Shown in pieces: positions 11,199-21,299 of a stretch of 64,000 bases of DNA (position 1 is the first letter of the stretch; every line of letters starts with the position of its first letter). The notes below the pieces were generated by a model. That model had not been told where the DNA came from and made no database searches. It saw only the letters and a program-made list of their open reading frames with translations. Both the position numbers and the translations under genes were made by a program. The DNA comes from Azospirillum melinis (GTDB taxonomy: Bacteria > Pseudomonadota > Alphaproteobacteria > Azospirillales > Azospirillaceae). The DNA lies in contig NZ_WHOS01000030.1 of NCBI RefSeq assembly GCF_013340935.1, positions 1 through 64,000 of the forward strand, in the 5' to 3' direction.

Positions 11199-11621
11199 GT
11201 GTATATCTGGCTTATCGGGCTGCACGTCACGGCGGTGACGCTCTGGATCCTGGGGATGTCCGCCGCCGCCATCCTGATCAGCGCCCTTGACGCCACGACC
11301 GCCGCCGAGGAAGGACCGGCCCGCCTGCTGCGCGCCGTCGGCCGCTGGGAGCGCCGCGTGACCTCCCCGGCGATGGGGCTGGCGTGGCTGCTGGGCATCA
11401 CGCTGGTGGTGGTCGGCGGCTGGGGCTTCGAGCCGTGGCTGGTGGCGAAATTGGTCATCGTCACCGCCCTGTCCGCCCTGCACGGCAAGCTCGCCGCCGG
11501 GCTGCGGCGGCTGGGTGGACCGGATGCGCGGCCGGTGTCGCCGCTGCTGCGCTTCTCCCCGCTGGTGGTGATCGCCGGGGCCATCGCCATCGTGACGCTG
11601 GTGGTGGTGAAGCCTTACTGA
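11199..11621 (+). CDS. HemJ/CopD-like small membrane protein
   Basis: This protein of about 140 residues has four predicted membrane helices. The GTG start at 11199 follows an AAGGA ribosome site. A conserved His is in WLIGLHVTAVTLWILGM, a RWERRVTSPAM loop precedes helix 2, LVAKLVIVTALSALHGKLA covers helix 3, and the chain ends ...VVVKPY. These features match the HemJ (UPF0093) protoporphyrinogen oxidase family and the related CopD fold. Similarity is by pattern only. HemJ is normally near 140-150 residues, so the length fits. The neighbours give no support for heme synthesis. Confidence 0.6.
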   Translation: MYIWLIGLHVTAVTLWILGMSAAAILISALDATTAAEEGPARLLRAVGRWERRVTSPAMGLAWLLGITLVVVGGWGFEPWLVAKLVIVTALSALHGKLAAGLRRLGGPDARPVSPLLRFSPLVVIAGAIAIVTLVVVKPY

Positions 11622-11705
11622 ACACGGTATGGTATCGGACCGGGAGGGGCCGGCCCGTTCGACCCCGCGCCCGGCCGGTTCGGTTCCAGCGCGAAAGGAC
11701 CCGCC

Positions 11706-12185
11706 ATGGCCGTCGCCAAGACCACGATCTGCCTCTGGTTCGACAAGGACGCCGAGGCCGCCGCCCGCTTCTATGCCGCGACCTTCCCCGACAGCGCGGT
11801 GACCGCCGTCCACCGCGCCCCCGCCGACTACCCGTCCGGCAAGGCGGGCGACGTTCTGACGGTCGAGTTCACCGTCGCCGGCCTCCCCTGCCTCGGCCTG
11901 AACGGTGGCCCGGCCTTCAGGCATAGCGAAGCCTTCTCGTTCCAGATCGCCACCGACGACCAGGAGGAGACCGACCGCTATTGGACCGCCATCACCGGCA
12001 ACGGCGGCCAGGAGAGCGCCTGCGGCTGGTGCAAAGACCGCTGGGGCATCTCCTGGCAGATCACGCCCCGCGTGCTGACCGATGCGCTGGCGGCCGGCGG
12101 GGATGAGGCCAAGCGGGCGTTCGAGGCGATGATGGGGATGACGAAGATCGACGTGGCGGCGATTGAGGCGGCGCGGAGGGGGTGA
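11706..12185 (+). CDS. VOC family protein (PhnB-like)
   Basis: This 159-residue vicinal-oxygen-chelate fold protein is of the PhnB/3-demethylubiquinone-methyltransferase-like group. It opens TTICLWFDKDAEAAARFYAATFPDS, typical of the group, and contains GLNGGPAFRHSEAFSFQIAT and GWCKDRWGISWQITPRVL. AAAGGA lies 6 bases before the ATG. The family is broad and the reaction unknown. The C-terminal AKRAFEAMMGMTKIDVAAIEAA helix is a common ending. It is the last GC-rich gene before the AT-rich island. Confidence 0.85.
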   Translation: MAVAKTTICLWFDKDAEAAARFYAATFPDSAVTAVHRAPADYPSGKAGDVLTVEFTVAGLPCLGLNGGPAFRHSEAFSFQIATDDQEETDRYWTAITGNGGQESACGWCKDRWGISWQITPRVLTDALAAGGDEAKRAFEAMMGMTKIDVAAIEAARRG

Positions 12186-14186
12186 GGAGTTTTAAAGGGA
12201 TGTGGTGTATGTGTCGGTTTGTTACCCAGATCGGCTATCCAAGTAGCGATATTCAAGACATATAAAATCTGACTTCACATGCGGCTCTTAAAACGGCGTC
12301 CCTTTGGTGACGCGGCTATAATTTTTCTGATCGCAGCAGAGGAAATCATGGTTGCAAATTCAAATACAGATCGGCCGGGTTTCAATGCAACTCTGAGTCT
12401 TACAAATGATTCTGTTATAGATTTACCTATCTCCTATGATGTACCGCTTTTTATTGTGGGGCCAAATGGGGCGGGTAAATCTGGGATGATGCTGGCTCTT
12501 TATCGCAAGAACCATTCGAATGCAGTTCGTATCACAGCGCACCGGCAGAATTGGATGGAAAACAATTATGTTCCATTTTCTCCACAAGAGAAGATGAGCA
12601 CAGAAAATCACATAAAAAGTCAGGATAATGATCCAAGTGCTCGATGGATGGAATGGAGCTCGTCATCGCGTAGTGGAATTGTAATAGCTGATCTGATCGA
12701 TAGTGATAATAAAATTTCTCGCAAAGTCCGGGAGGAGCTTGCTGCTGGCAATAAAGAGGAAGCTCAAAAACTTGCGGCTGAATCCCCGCCCTTGGATATA
12801 ATTAGTGACCTCTTTCTTGGGGCAGGGATTCCAATCAAACTTACGATTGCAGATAACAGCTCAATTTTTGCCAGCAAAAATGGTGGGTCAACCTATAGCA
12901 TTGCTGCGCTTTCTGATGGTGAGCGGGCCGCGTTGCTAATCGCAGGCTCTGTGCTGACCGCTAAGAGACATTCCCTAATTCTTATTGATGAACCGGAACG
13001 CCATCTGCATACGTCGATCGTTACACCACTGTTGTTGCAGCTTTTTAGTAAACGCCCAGATTGTGTGTTTATCGTATCGACACACGAATTGAGTCTGCCG
13101 GTAAGTTGCCCTAGTGCAAGAGTTGTAATAGTTCGCGATTCTAAAACAAAAAATAATGATATCAGTGCCTGGGATCTCGATGTACTTGAACCGGGGATTG
13201 AGATCGATAACTCCACGAAGGAGGCCATTATTGGTTCTCGACGCAAAATGCTTTTTATTGAAGGCACGCAGCACAGCCTGGATAAGTCACTTTATGAAAT
13301 ACTCTTCCCAGGCGTCTCAATATTTCCTCGTTCATCATGTCGAGATGTCGAATACGCTGTGACTAGTGTACGCGATGCCAGTGATGTGGCGTGGGTGCAC
13401 GCCTATGGCATTGTAGATCAGGATCAGCTGACCTCTGATAAGAAAGCCGCACTAGAAGCTAAAGGCATTTTTGCGCTTTCAGTTTATTCGGTGGAAGCGC
13501 TTTATTATAATCCGGATATTGTGAGAGCAGTGGCGGAACGGCAGTGCGCGATCATCGGTGAAGATGCAGGAAAAATTGTTGATACAGCCTGGAGCAATCT
13601 TCTGACGACAATATCGCCACACGTAGACCGCTTGGCGGCACGTATGACTGAACAAGCGGTAAAAGACAAAATTAGCCTTGAAATGCCAGATTGGAAAAAG
13701 ATCAAAGAGGGGAAAGATGTCTCAATTGCAATAGATGCGCAAAGTCTTTATCAAAAAGAGCGTAAGCAGCTATTGTCCTGGATTGAAGGAAAAGAGGTCA
13801 GGAAGATTATCGCGCGCTATCCAATTAGAGAAACGCAAGCGCTTGAGGCTATTGTAAGTTCTCTACTATTCAGAAATAGAGACCATTACGAGTCTGCCGT
13901 GCGGAAATTAATCATAGACGATTTTGCCGCGAAAAAGCTGTTAATTAACTTTTTTGGTAATTTACCTGCTGCAATATCTTGAGCCAAAGGTTGTGTTGAC
14001 GGCTATTAGATTTCCGGAAAATACGGGAAATTTGCGTAAAATATTGCTGTAGTAACATTAATTGTGGAATGGATGTAGAGCAGTTAGAGCTTAATAAATC
14101 AGAACATAACTGTAAAAATGCCCGCATATTTCCTATTGCCGTTATCGAAATTCAAGCAGTTCGCTATTGGGAGCAATGCTGCCCCC
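12186..14186. other. AT-rich genomic island (horizontally acquired)
   Basis: Between the VOC gene and the next operon the base composition drops sharply, with long A/T tracts and AT-ending codons, against strongly GC-rich flanks on both sides. The drop begins just after 12185 and ends near 14170, where GC-rich sequence resumes. The island carries a single gene (12348-13982), an AT-rich leader with TATAAAAT at 12261-12268 that could be a -10 box, and about 200 bp of downstream AT-rich sequence with no credible gene. No integrase, tRNA or flanking direct repeat was seen. Confidence 0.8.
12348..13982 (+). CDS. AAA ATPase-DUF4435 (TOPRIM-like) fusion; candidate single-gene PARIS-like defence protein
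   Basis: The protein is 544 residues from ATG 12348 (GAGGAA upstream); an in-frame ATG at 12279 would add 23 residues. The N-terminal half is an ABC-type ATPase: Walker A GPNGAGKS (about 38-45), signature LSDGERAALL, Walker B SLILIDEPERHLHTS and switch IVSTHE. From about residue 300 a second domain begins (RKMLFIEGTQHSLDKSLYEI), continues through AYGIVDQDQ and SVYSVEALYYNPDIV, and matches the DUF4435/TOPRIM pattern. ATPase plus DUF4435 is the AriA plus AriB composition of PARIS anti-phage systems, which also occur as merged genes. The gene's AT-rich codon use marks transfer. OLD-family nucleases are an alternative. Confidence 0.75.
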   Translation: MVANSNTDRPGFNATLSLTNDSVIDLPISYDVPLFIVGPNGAGKSGMMLALYRKNHSNAVRITAHRQNWMENNYVPFSPQEKMSTENHIKSQDNDPSARWMEWSSSSRSGIVIADLIDSDNKISRKVREELAAGNKEEAQKLAAESPPLDIISDLFLGAGIPIKLTIADNSSIFASKNGGSTYSIAALSDGERAALLIAGSVLTAKRHSLILIDEPERHLHTSIVTPLLLQLFSKRPDCVFIVSTHELSLPVSCPSARVVIVRDSKTKNNDISAWDLDVLEPGIEIDNSTKEAIIGSRRKMLFIEGTQHSLDKSLYEILFPGVSIFPRSSCRDVEYAVTSVRDASDVAWVHAYGIVDQDQLTSDKKAALEAKGIFALSVYSVEALYYNPDIVRAVAERQCAIIGEDAGKIVDTAWSNLLTTISPHVDRLAARMTEQAVKDKISLEMPDWKKIKEGKDVSIAIDAQSLYQKERKQLLSWIEGKEVRKIIARYPIRETQALEAIVSSLLFRNRDHYESAVRKLIIDDFAAKKLLINFFGNLPAAIS

Positions 14187-15184
14187 TCACCCCACCCCCA
14201 CATCATCCCGGATGCACGCCACCGAATGCCCCGGCGCCACCTCGCGCAGCGCCCGGGCTTCCGGCTCCGCACAGGCCGGCAGCGCGAACGGGCACCGCGT
14301 CCGGAAGACGCAGCCGGACGGCGGGTTCATCGGGCTCGGCACGTCGCCGTCCAGCAGCATGCGGGACTTCGGCGCGTCGGGGTCCGGGTCGGGGGCGGCC
14401 GACAGCAGGGCCATGGTGTAGGGGTGGCGCGGACGCTCGTAGAGGCTGTCGCTCGGCGCGATCTCCATCAGGCGGCCGAGATACATCACCGCCACCCGGT
14501 CGCTGATGTAGCGCACCACCGCCAGATCATGGGCGATGAACAGCACCGCCAGCCCCAGCTCGCGTTGCAGGTCGCCTAGCAGATTCACCACCTGCGCCTG
14601 CACCGAGACGTCGAGCGCCGACACCGGCTCGTCCGCGACGATGAAGTCGGGTTCCACCGCCAGCGCGCGGGCGATGCCGATGCGCTGGCGCTGGCCGCCG
14701 GAGAATTCGTGCGGGAAGCGGTCCATGGCGTCGGCGCTCAGGCCGACCTTCTCCAGCAGGGCGGCCACCCGGTCGCGGCGGTCGGCGCGGGTGCCGATGT
14801 CGTGGATCGTCAGGGCCTCGCCGATCACATCGCGCACGCGCTGGCGCGGGTCGAGGCTGGCATAGGGGTCCTGGAAGACGATCTGCATGCGGCGGCGCTG
14901 CGCCCGCATCTCCGCCGTACCCAGGCCGGTGATCTCCTGCCCGTTGAAGCGGATGGAGCCGCCGGTCGGCTCGATCAGCCGCAGGATGCTGCGCCCGGCG
15001 GTGGTCTTGCCCGATCCGGATTCGCCGACCAGCCCCAGCACCTCGCCGCGGTTCAGGTCGAAGGACAGATCGTCCACCGCCTTCACCCAGCCGACCGGCC
15101 GTTGCAGCAGCCCGCCGCGCACCGGAAAGCGCTTCTCCAGATTGCGGACGCTCAGCAGGGGCTGTTCGGTCATGACGTCAGTGC

Positions 15185-15188
<4 letters not shown>
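14187..15188 (-). CDS. Peptide ABC transporter ATPase (DppF type)
   Basis: This 333-residue ATP-binding subunit of an oligopeptide importer has Walker A GESGSGKTT, signature FSGGQRQRIGIARAL, Walker B FIVADEPVSALD and H-loop FIAHDLAVVRYIS. The C-terminal oligopeptide extension includes HPYTMALLSAAP and the cysteine-bearing CVFRTRCPFALPAC stretch, which in some family members binds an iron-sulfur cluster. It is the last gene of a - strand operon and overlaps its DppD-type partner by 4 bases. It forms a second, separate peptide importer from the one at 1.8-7.3 kb. Confidence 0.93.
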
Positions 15189-16189
<1,001 letters not shown>

Positions 16190-16237
16190 GACGGGATCCC
16201 GTAACTTGGGCTATCGAGACAGGCCGGCGGGTGTGGA

Positions 16238-17296
16238 TCAGCGGGTGCAGCCGCGCGCCGGCACCGGCCAGTCGCCGACGACCTCGCCGTTGCGGGTGAT
16301 CGCCATGCGGTCGTGCAGGTTGGTCACCACGCAGACATGGTTGGGCAGGATCATCACGCGGTCGCCGATCTGCGGCTTCGCCTCGCTCTTGCTGAGGTCG
16401 ACCACCGCATGCTCCTCGTTGACGCGGACGATCACCGCGTCGGGGTAGTCGAGGATCAGGCCGTATCCTTCGCCCACCGACGGGGCGACGCGGTCGCTCG
16501 ACAGCGTCTTGCTGCCGCAATCCAGCACGGCGCGGTCGGCGGTCGGGCGGCTGACCACGGTGGCGTGGACATGCACGGCGCATTCCTCCAGCGTCGCCAC
16601 CCCGGCGCCGACGGTGGCGCGGTCGTGGTAGATGTAGGTGCCGACGCGCAGCTCGGTCACGCCGGGAAGCTCATGGGTGTCCCAGCAGCCGGGGGTGCCG
16701 CCGACCGAAACCGTCTCCACCGCGATGCCGGCTCCGTCCAGCAGGGCACGCGTCTCGGTGACGAAGGGCACGGTGCGGGGGCCGCGCGGATAGGTCATCA
16801 GGCCGCGGAAACGGGTCAGCCCATTGCCGGCGGCGCGGCGGGCCAACGTCAGCACCTCGTCCGGGGCCTGCACGCCGCAACGGCCGTCGCCGCTGTCGAA
16901 CTCCACGAGGATGCCGATCTCGACGCCGGCCTCGGCCGCGGCGGCGGCCACGGTGTCGAGGGCGACGACGTTGTCCAGCGCCACCGTCAGTTTGGTCTTG
17001 CCGGCCAGCTCGGCCAGCGGCGACACCTTGGCGGCGCCGACGATGGGGTAGGTCAGCAGGATGTCGGTGCAGCCGGCCTCGGCCATCACCATCGCTTCGC
17101 TGATCTTCTGGCAGGTGATGCCGACGGCGCCCAGCTCGATCTGGCGCAGGGCGAATTGGGGAAGCTTGTGGGTCTTGATGTGCGGGCGCAGCGCCAACCC
17201 GTGCCGGTCGCAATAGGCCTGCATCTTGGTCAGGTTATGCTCGACCCGGTCGAGGTCGATGACGGGGACGGGGGTGTCGAGATCGTCGACGCGCAT
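16238..17296 (-). CDS. DSD1-family PLP enzyme (D-serine dehydratase / D-threonine aldolase-like)
   Basis: This fold-type III PLP enzyme (alanine racemase N-terminal domain) has 352 residues. ATG 17296 is chosen over GTG 17314 because GGAG lies 8 bases upstream. PLP lysine K41 is in LRPHIKTHK. The C-terminal metal site reads PNHVC (His320, Cys322). Eukaryotic-type D-serine and D-threo-3-hydroxyaspartate dehydratases use His and Cys for zinc, whereas D-threonine aldolase uses His and Asp, so a dehydratase is favoured. The RidA gene just upstream in the operon fits, since RidA clears the enamine such dehydratases release. Substrate (D-Ser, D-Thr or 3-hydroxy-D-Asp) is open. Confidence 0.82.
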   Translation of the reverse strand: MRVDDLDTPVPVIDLDRVEHNLTKMQAYCDRHGLALRPHIKTHKLPQFALRQIELGAVGITCQKISEAMVMAEAGCTDILLTYPIVGAAKVSPLAELAGKTKLTVALDNVVALDTVAAAAAEAGVEIGILVEFDSGDGRCGVQAPDEVLTLARRAAGNGLTRFRGLMTYPRGPRTVPFVTETRALLDGAGIAVETVSVGGTPGCWDTHELPGVTELRVGTYIYHDRATVGAGVATLEECAVHVHATVVSRPTADRAVLDCGSKTLSSDRVAPSVGEGYGLILDYPDAVIVRVNEEHAVVDLSKSEAKPQIGDRVMILPNHVCVVTNLHDRMAITRNGEVVGDWPVPARGCTR

Positions 17297-17376
17297 GGGA
17301 CCGCTCCGGAACACGAATTCGGGGAATGGGCCGATCCCGGCGGCGGAGCCACGGGATCGGCCGTGTACGCACGATG

Positions 17377-17760
17377 TTACGCCGTCGGCAGGACGGCGAT
17401 GCAGTCGATTTCGACCTGGATGTTGTTCAGCTGGCAGCCGATGGTGGTGCGGGCCGGCGGCTCGGTCGGGAAGAACTCCGAATAGAGCGCATTGTATTCC
17501 TGGAAGCGGCCGAGGTCGCTGAGGTAGCTGTTGACCTTCACCACATGGGCGAGGTCGGTGCCGGCGGCCTTCAGGATGATCTCCAGGTTGCGCAGGGTCT
17601 GGCGCACCTCGCCGGCGAAATCCTCGGGCAGCGCGCCGGTCTCCGGATGGTGCGGCCCCTGGCCCGACACATAGACGAAGCCGTTCGCGACGATGGCGTG
17701 GCTGTACTGGCCGGCGGGCTTCGCACCCTTTTCGGCGAAGATCGGCTTGCGGTTGCTCAT
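17377..17760 (-). CDS. RidA family enamine/imine deaminase
   Basis: This 127-residue protein of the RidA/YjgF family forms trimers that hydrolyse reactive enamines and imines produced by PLP enzymes. Family landmarks are AGQYSHAIVANGFVYVSGQGP, the DFAGEVRQTLRNLEIILKAAG helix, VVKVNSYLSDL and, near the end, the RTTIGCQLN segment with the conserved Arg that binds the substrate carboxylate. It lies between the D-aminoacylase and the DSD1-type enzyme in one operon, which suggests a direct role in the deamination step rather than general housekeeping. Confidence 0.92.
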   Translation of the reverse strand: MSNRKPIFAEKGAKPAGQYSHAIVANGFVYVSGQGPHHPETGALPEDFAGEVRQTLRNLEIILKAAGTDLAHVVKVNSYLSDLGRFQEYNALYSEFFPTEPPARTTIGCQLNNIQVEIDCIAVLPTA

Positions 17761-17798
17761 CGGGTCCTCACTGGTTTTGAAACTGTGTTCTTGACGGA

Positions 17799-19403
17799 TC
17801 AGGCGCGGGCCAGGGCCTTGCCCGGACGCGCGCCAGTGTGCCCGCCGTCCCGCAGGACGAATTGTCCGGCGACGAGCACGTCGGTGATGCCGTGGGGCGG
17901 GCGCGTCGGATCCTGGAAGGTTGCGCCATCCGCCACGTCGGCGGTGAACAGGGTCAGGTCGGCCACCATGCCCGGCCGGATCAGCCCGCGGTCGGACAGG
18001 CCGAAGCGCTGCGCCGGGACGGCGGTCATGTGGCGCACGGTATCCTCCAGACCCAGCCCGCCCGTGCCGGCGATGGCGCGGGCGAGATAGCGCGGGAAGC
18101 TGCCGAAGGCGCGGGGGTGCGGCTTGCCGGTCTCGCGCGGCAGCCCGTCGGAGCCCAGCATGTGCAACGGGTGTGACAGCGCGGTCTCCAGATCGGCCTC
18201 GGCCAGCTGGAACATGACGATGTTGGTGCGGCCGCGGTCGGCGCGGATCAGGCGGACCAGCGTGTCGAACGGAGCCTCCTTCGCCACCCCGGCGATCTCG
18301 GTCAGCGACAGCCCTTCCAACTCGCGCAGTTCGTCGGCCGAAACGCCGCCGATGCGGACATTCTCCCAGCCGATCAGGCGGATCTTGGATTCCCAGCCGG
18401 CGTCATTCGGTGCCTCGCCGTCCTCCACCGCCCGGCGCAGCGCCGCCAGCCCGTCGGCATCGGCCATCCGCGCCAGCAGCGCCTCGACCCCGCCCGCCAG
18501 CGCCGAGGGCGGCAGCAGTTGCAGGATGGTGCTGGAGCCGGCCGGGTAGGGATACATGTCGAAGCTGACGTCGGTGCCGCCCTTTCGGGCGATCTCCAGC
18601 CGCTCCACCGCCCGCGGCAGGCTGCCCCAATAGGGCTTTCCGGCGGCTTGCAGGTGGGAGAGCAGGCCGCTCGCCCCGCCGGCCTTCAGCAGATCGAGGA
18701 ACTCGTCCACCGAGGCGATCAGCCCGCCCTCGTAGGAGCGGACATGGGCGGTCAGCAGCGCGCCATGCTCCGCCACCACCTCGGCCAGCCGCACCAGCTC
18801 GGCGCGGTCGGCCCAGGCGCTGGGCGGATAGACGAGGCCGAGCGACAGGCCATGCGCGCCCTGGCGCAGCTGCTCGGCCAGCAGGTCTGCCATCGCCTCG
18901 CGCTCCTCGGCGGTGGCGGCGCGGTTCTGCCAGCCCATGACGGCGAGGCGCAGGGCCGCGTGTCCGACCAGTGAGACGAGGTTGATGGCGGTGCCGCGCC
19001 CGTCGAGTGCTGCGCGGTAACCGGCGAAGTCGGCGAAGGTTTCCTGATCGGACACCGTGCCCAGCAGGTTGCCGAAATGCTCGCGGAGGGGGCCGCCGCT
19101 GTCGGGGCTCTGCGGGTAGAGCCCGAAGGAGCAGTTGCCGACCACCACGGTGGTGACGCCCTGCGCCACCTTCTCCGGCCGGCCGGGCTGGCGCAGCTGG
19201 ATCAGGTCGTCGTGGCAATGGGCGTCGATGAAGCCGGGGGCGAGGAAGCGCCCCTGCGCCTCCAGCGGTTCGGCATCCGGCGCGTCCAGCATCGGGCCGA
19301 CGGCGGCGATGCGTCCGCGCTCCACCAGCACGTCGGCCGGGAACCAGGGGGCGCCGGTGCCGTCGATGACGCGGGCGCCCTTGATGAGGAAAGTGGCACT
19401 CAT
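17799..19403 (-). CDS. N-acyl-D-amino-acid deacylase (D-aminoacylase)
   Basis: This amidohydrolase-superfamily enzyme has 534 residues and frees D-amino acids from N-acyl-D-amino acids. The metal motif is visible as FIDAHCHDDL (His62, His64). A conserved Cys91 in VVGNCSFGLYP corresponds to the metal-bridging cysteine of D-aminoacylases, and SLGLVYPPSAWAD, LTAHVRSYEGG and MLGSDGLPRETGKPHPRAFGSF are further family blocks. The ATG follows the permease stop after a single base. In this operon it would supply free D-amino acids to the PLP enzyme downstream. N-acyl-D-glutamate deacylase is an equally possible subtype. Confidence 0.92.
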   Translation of the reverse strand: MSATFLIKGARVIDGTGAPWFPADVLVERGRIAAVGPMLDAPDAEPLEAQGRFLAPGFIDAHCHDDLIQLRQPGRPEKVAQGVTTVVVGNCSFGLYPQSPDSGGPLREHFGNLLGTVSDQETFADFAGYRAALDGRGTAINLVSLVGHAALRLAVMGWQNRAATAEEREAMADLLAEQLRQGAHGLSLGLVYPPSAWADRAELVRLAEVVAEHGALLTAHVRSYEGGLIASVDEFLDLLKAGGASGLLSHLQAAGKPYWGSLPRAVERLEIARKGGTDVSFDMYPYPAGSSTILQLLPPSALAGGVEALLARMADADGLAALRRAVEDGEAPNDAGWESKIRLIGWENVRIGGVSADELRELEGLSLTEIAGVAKEAPFDTLVRLIRADRGRTNIVMFQLAEADLETALSHPLHMLGSDGLPRETGKPHPRAFGSFPRYLARAIAGTGGLGLEDTVRHMTAVPAQRFGLSDRGLIRPGMVADLTLFTADVADGATFQDPTRPPHGITDVLVAGQFVLRDGGHTGARPGKALARA

Positions 19404-19404
19404 C

Positions 19405-20313
19405 TTACTTCGCCTTCTGGAGCCGGGGGTCGAGCGCGTCGCGCAGCCCGTCGCCGACGATCTGGAGCGACAGAACGGTCAGGACGATGGCGCAGCCGGG
19501 GAACAGGATCAGCCAGTCGGCCTGCTGGAAATACTGCTGGGCGCTGGCGATCATGTTGCCCCAGGTCGGGGTGGTCGGCGGCACGCCGACGCCGAGGAAG
19601 GACAGCGCCGCCTCCGTCAGGATGGCATAGGCGAAGATGAAGGTGGCCTGCACCAGGATCGGCGACATCAGGTTGGGCAGGATGTGCAGGAAGACGATGC
19701 GCGGGGTCGACGCACCGAGCGCGGTGGCCGCCTCGATGAAGGGCATCTCGCGCACAACCAGGCAGGCGGCGCGCACCACGCGGGCGACGCGCGGCGTGTA
19801 GACGATGCCGAGCGCCAGCACGACGTTGTAGAGCGACGGCCCCAGCGCCGCCATGAAGGCGATGGCCAGCAGGATGTCCGGGAAGGCCATCAGCGCGTCG
19901 GTCAGCCGCATCAGCAGCCCGTCGAGCGGCCGGATATAGCCGGCGGCCAGCCCCAGCAGCGTGCCGAGCAGCGTCGCCACCACCACCACCAGCAGGCCGA
20001 CCAGCAGCGACAGCCGGGCGCCCAGCATCACGCGGGACAGCACGTCGCGGCCATACTCGTCGGTGCCGAACCAGTGGGCGGCGGTCGGCGGCTTCAGCCG
20101 GCCGAGGATGTCCATCTTCATCGGGTTGAAGGGGGTGATCCAGGGCGCCAGCAGCGCCACCGCCAGGATCGCCAGCATGACCAGGAAGGACAGCACGACC
20201 AGACGGCGGCGGAACAGCTGGCGCAGCAGCAGGGCGGCCGGCGACCGGCTGCTCCTGCCCTTGGCGGAGGAGGGAAGGGGGACGCTGCCGTGACCGGCGG
20301 GGACGCTTGCCAT
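19405..20313 (-). CDS. Peptide ABC transporter permease (DppC type)
   Basis: This inner-membrane permease has about 302 residues. ATG 20313 is preferred because a GAGGGAGGG ribosome site lies 5 bases upstream and 12 bases past the stop of the DppB-type gene; an upstream in-frame ATG at 20331 overlaps that stop. The DppC hallmark GTDEYGRDVLSRVMLGARLS, coupling loop FIEAATALGASTPRIVFLHI, and ending QIVGDGLRDALDPRLQ are present. It pairs with the DppB-type permease upstream and the DppD/DppF ATPases farther downstream. Confidence 0.93.
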   Translation of the reverse strand: MASVPAGHGSVPLPSSAKGRSSRSPAALLLRQLFRRRLVVLSFLVMLAILAVALLAPWITPFNPMKMDILGRLKPPTAAHWFGTDEYGRDVLSRVMLGARLSLLVGLLVVVVATLLGTLLGLAAGYIRPLDGLLMRLTDALMAFPDILLAIAFMAALGPSLYNVVLALGIVYTPRVARVVRAACLVVREMPFIEAATALGASTPRIVFLHILPNLMSPILVQATFIFAYAILTEAALSFLGVGVPPTTPTWGNMIASAQQYFQQADWLILFPGCAIVLTVLSLQIVGDGLRDALDPRLQKAK

Positions 20314-20327
20314 GGAAACCCTCCCTC

Positions 20328-21269
20328 TCAATAACGGACCCGCGGATCGACCACGGCATAGAGCAGGTCGACCGTCAGGTTGATCAGCACATAGATGGCG
20401 GACACCACCAGCAGGGCGCCCTGGATCACCGGATAGTCGCGGCGCAGCACGGCCGAGACGATCAGGTTGCCGACGCCGGGCAGGCCGAACACGGTTTCCG
20501 TCACGATGGCGCCGGCGATCATCACCGCGGTGGTCAGGCCGATCACCGTCAGGATCGGGATCATCGCGTTGCGCAGCGCATGCTTCAGCACGACGACCAG
20601 CGGCGGCAGACCCTTGGCCCGGGCGGTGCGGACATAATCATGGCTCATCACGTCCAGCATGCTGGTGCGGGTAAAGCGCAGGATCAGCGCCGAGTTCGGG
20701 ATGCCGAGCGCGATGGCCGGCAGCACCAGATGGCGCATGCGCTCCAGCAGGTCGGCATCGGGCGGGCCGTAGCCGGCGACCGGGAACCAGGCATGGTCGA
20801 CCGCCAGATACTTGATCAGCGTCAGCCCGATCCAGAAGCTGGGAATGCTGGCCGCCAGCATGGCGAGGCCGACCGCGGTCTGGTCGACCAGTCCGCCGCG
20901 CTTGGCCGCCGACAGGATGCCGACCGGCACGCCGATCAGCATGGCGATCCCCACCGACATCATGGTCAAGAGCCCGGTCAGCTCCGACCGCTCGGCCAGC
21001 GCCTGCGCCACCGGGCGGTTGAGGAAGATGGATTCGCCGAGGTCGAAGCGGACGATCTGCCCGAGATAGAGCAGGAACTGCGTCAGCAGCGGTTCGTCGA
21101 GCCCCAGCCGGCCGCGCAGCGCCGCGATGTCCTCCGGCGTGGCGGAGGACCCCAGCATGACGGCGGCGGGATCGCCCGGCACGACGCGGGCGATCAGGAA
21201 GACCACCATGGCGACGAGCAGCATGACGACCATCATGCCGGCGAACCGGCGGACGATGTAAACGAGCAT
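20328..21269 (-). CDS. Peptide ABC transporter permease (DppB type)
   Basis: This inner-membrane permease has 313 residues. ATG 21269 opens with MLVYIVRRFAGMMVVMLLVA, the typical DppB N-terminus; upstream in-frame sequence belongs to an intergenic repeat and is not coding. ARVVPGDPAAVMLG, LGLDEPLLTQFLLYLGQ and the coupling loop YVRTARAKGLPPLVVVLKH are family marks. The gene is separated from its binding-protein gene by 269 bp of repeat-rich sequence, matching the arrangement in the first importer, where a related repeat also sits between binding protein and DppB. Confidence 0.92.
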   Translation of the reverse strand: MLVYIVRRFAGMMVVMLLVAMVVFLIARVVPGDPAAVMLGSSATPEDIAALRGRLGLDEPLLTQFLLYLGQIVRFDLGESIFLNRPVAQALAERSELTGLLTMMSVGIAMLIGVPVGILSAAKRGGLVDQTAVGLAMLAASIPSFWIGLTLIKYLAVDHAWFPVAGYGPPDADLLERMRHLVLPAIALGIPNSALILRFTRTSMLDVMSHDYVRTARAKGLPPLVVVLKHALRNAMIPILTVIGLTTAVMIAGAIVTETVFGLPGVGNLIVSAVLRRDYPVIQGALLVVSAIYVLINLTVDLLYAVVDPRVRY

Positions 21270-21299
21270 GGTTGCGGTCCCGGACCGAGGAGAAGCACA

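Noticed and set aside
12186..14186. Full mobile element (integrase, att sites) around the AT-rich gene
   Set aside because: No integrase, transposase or matching terminal repeats seen; only base composition marks the transfer.
14069..14506. Small + strand frame crossing from the AT-rich island into the next operon
   Set aside because: It changes from AT-rich to shadow-type sequence antisense to the DppF gene and has no homology.
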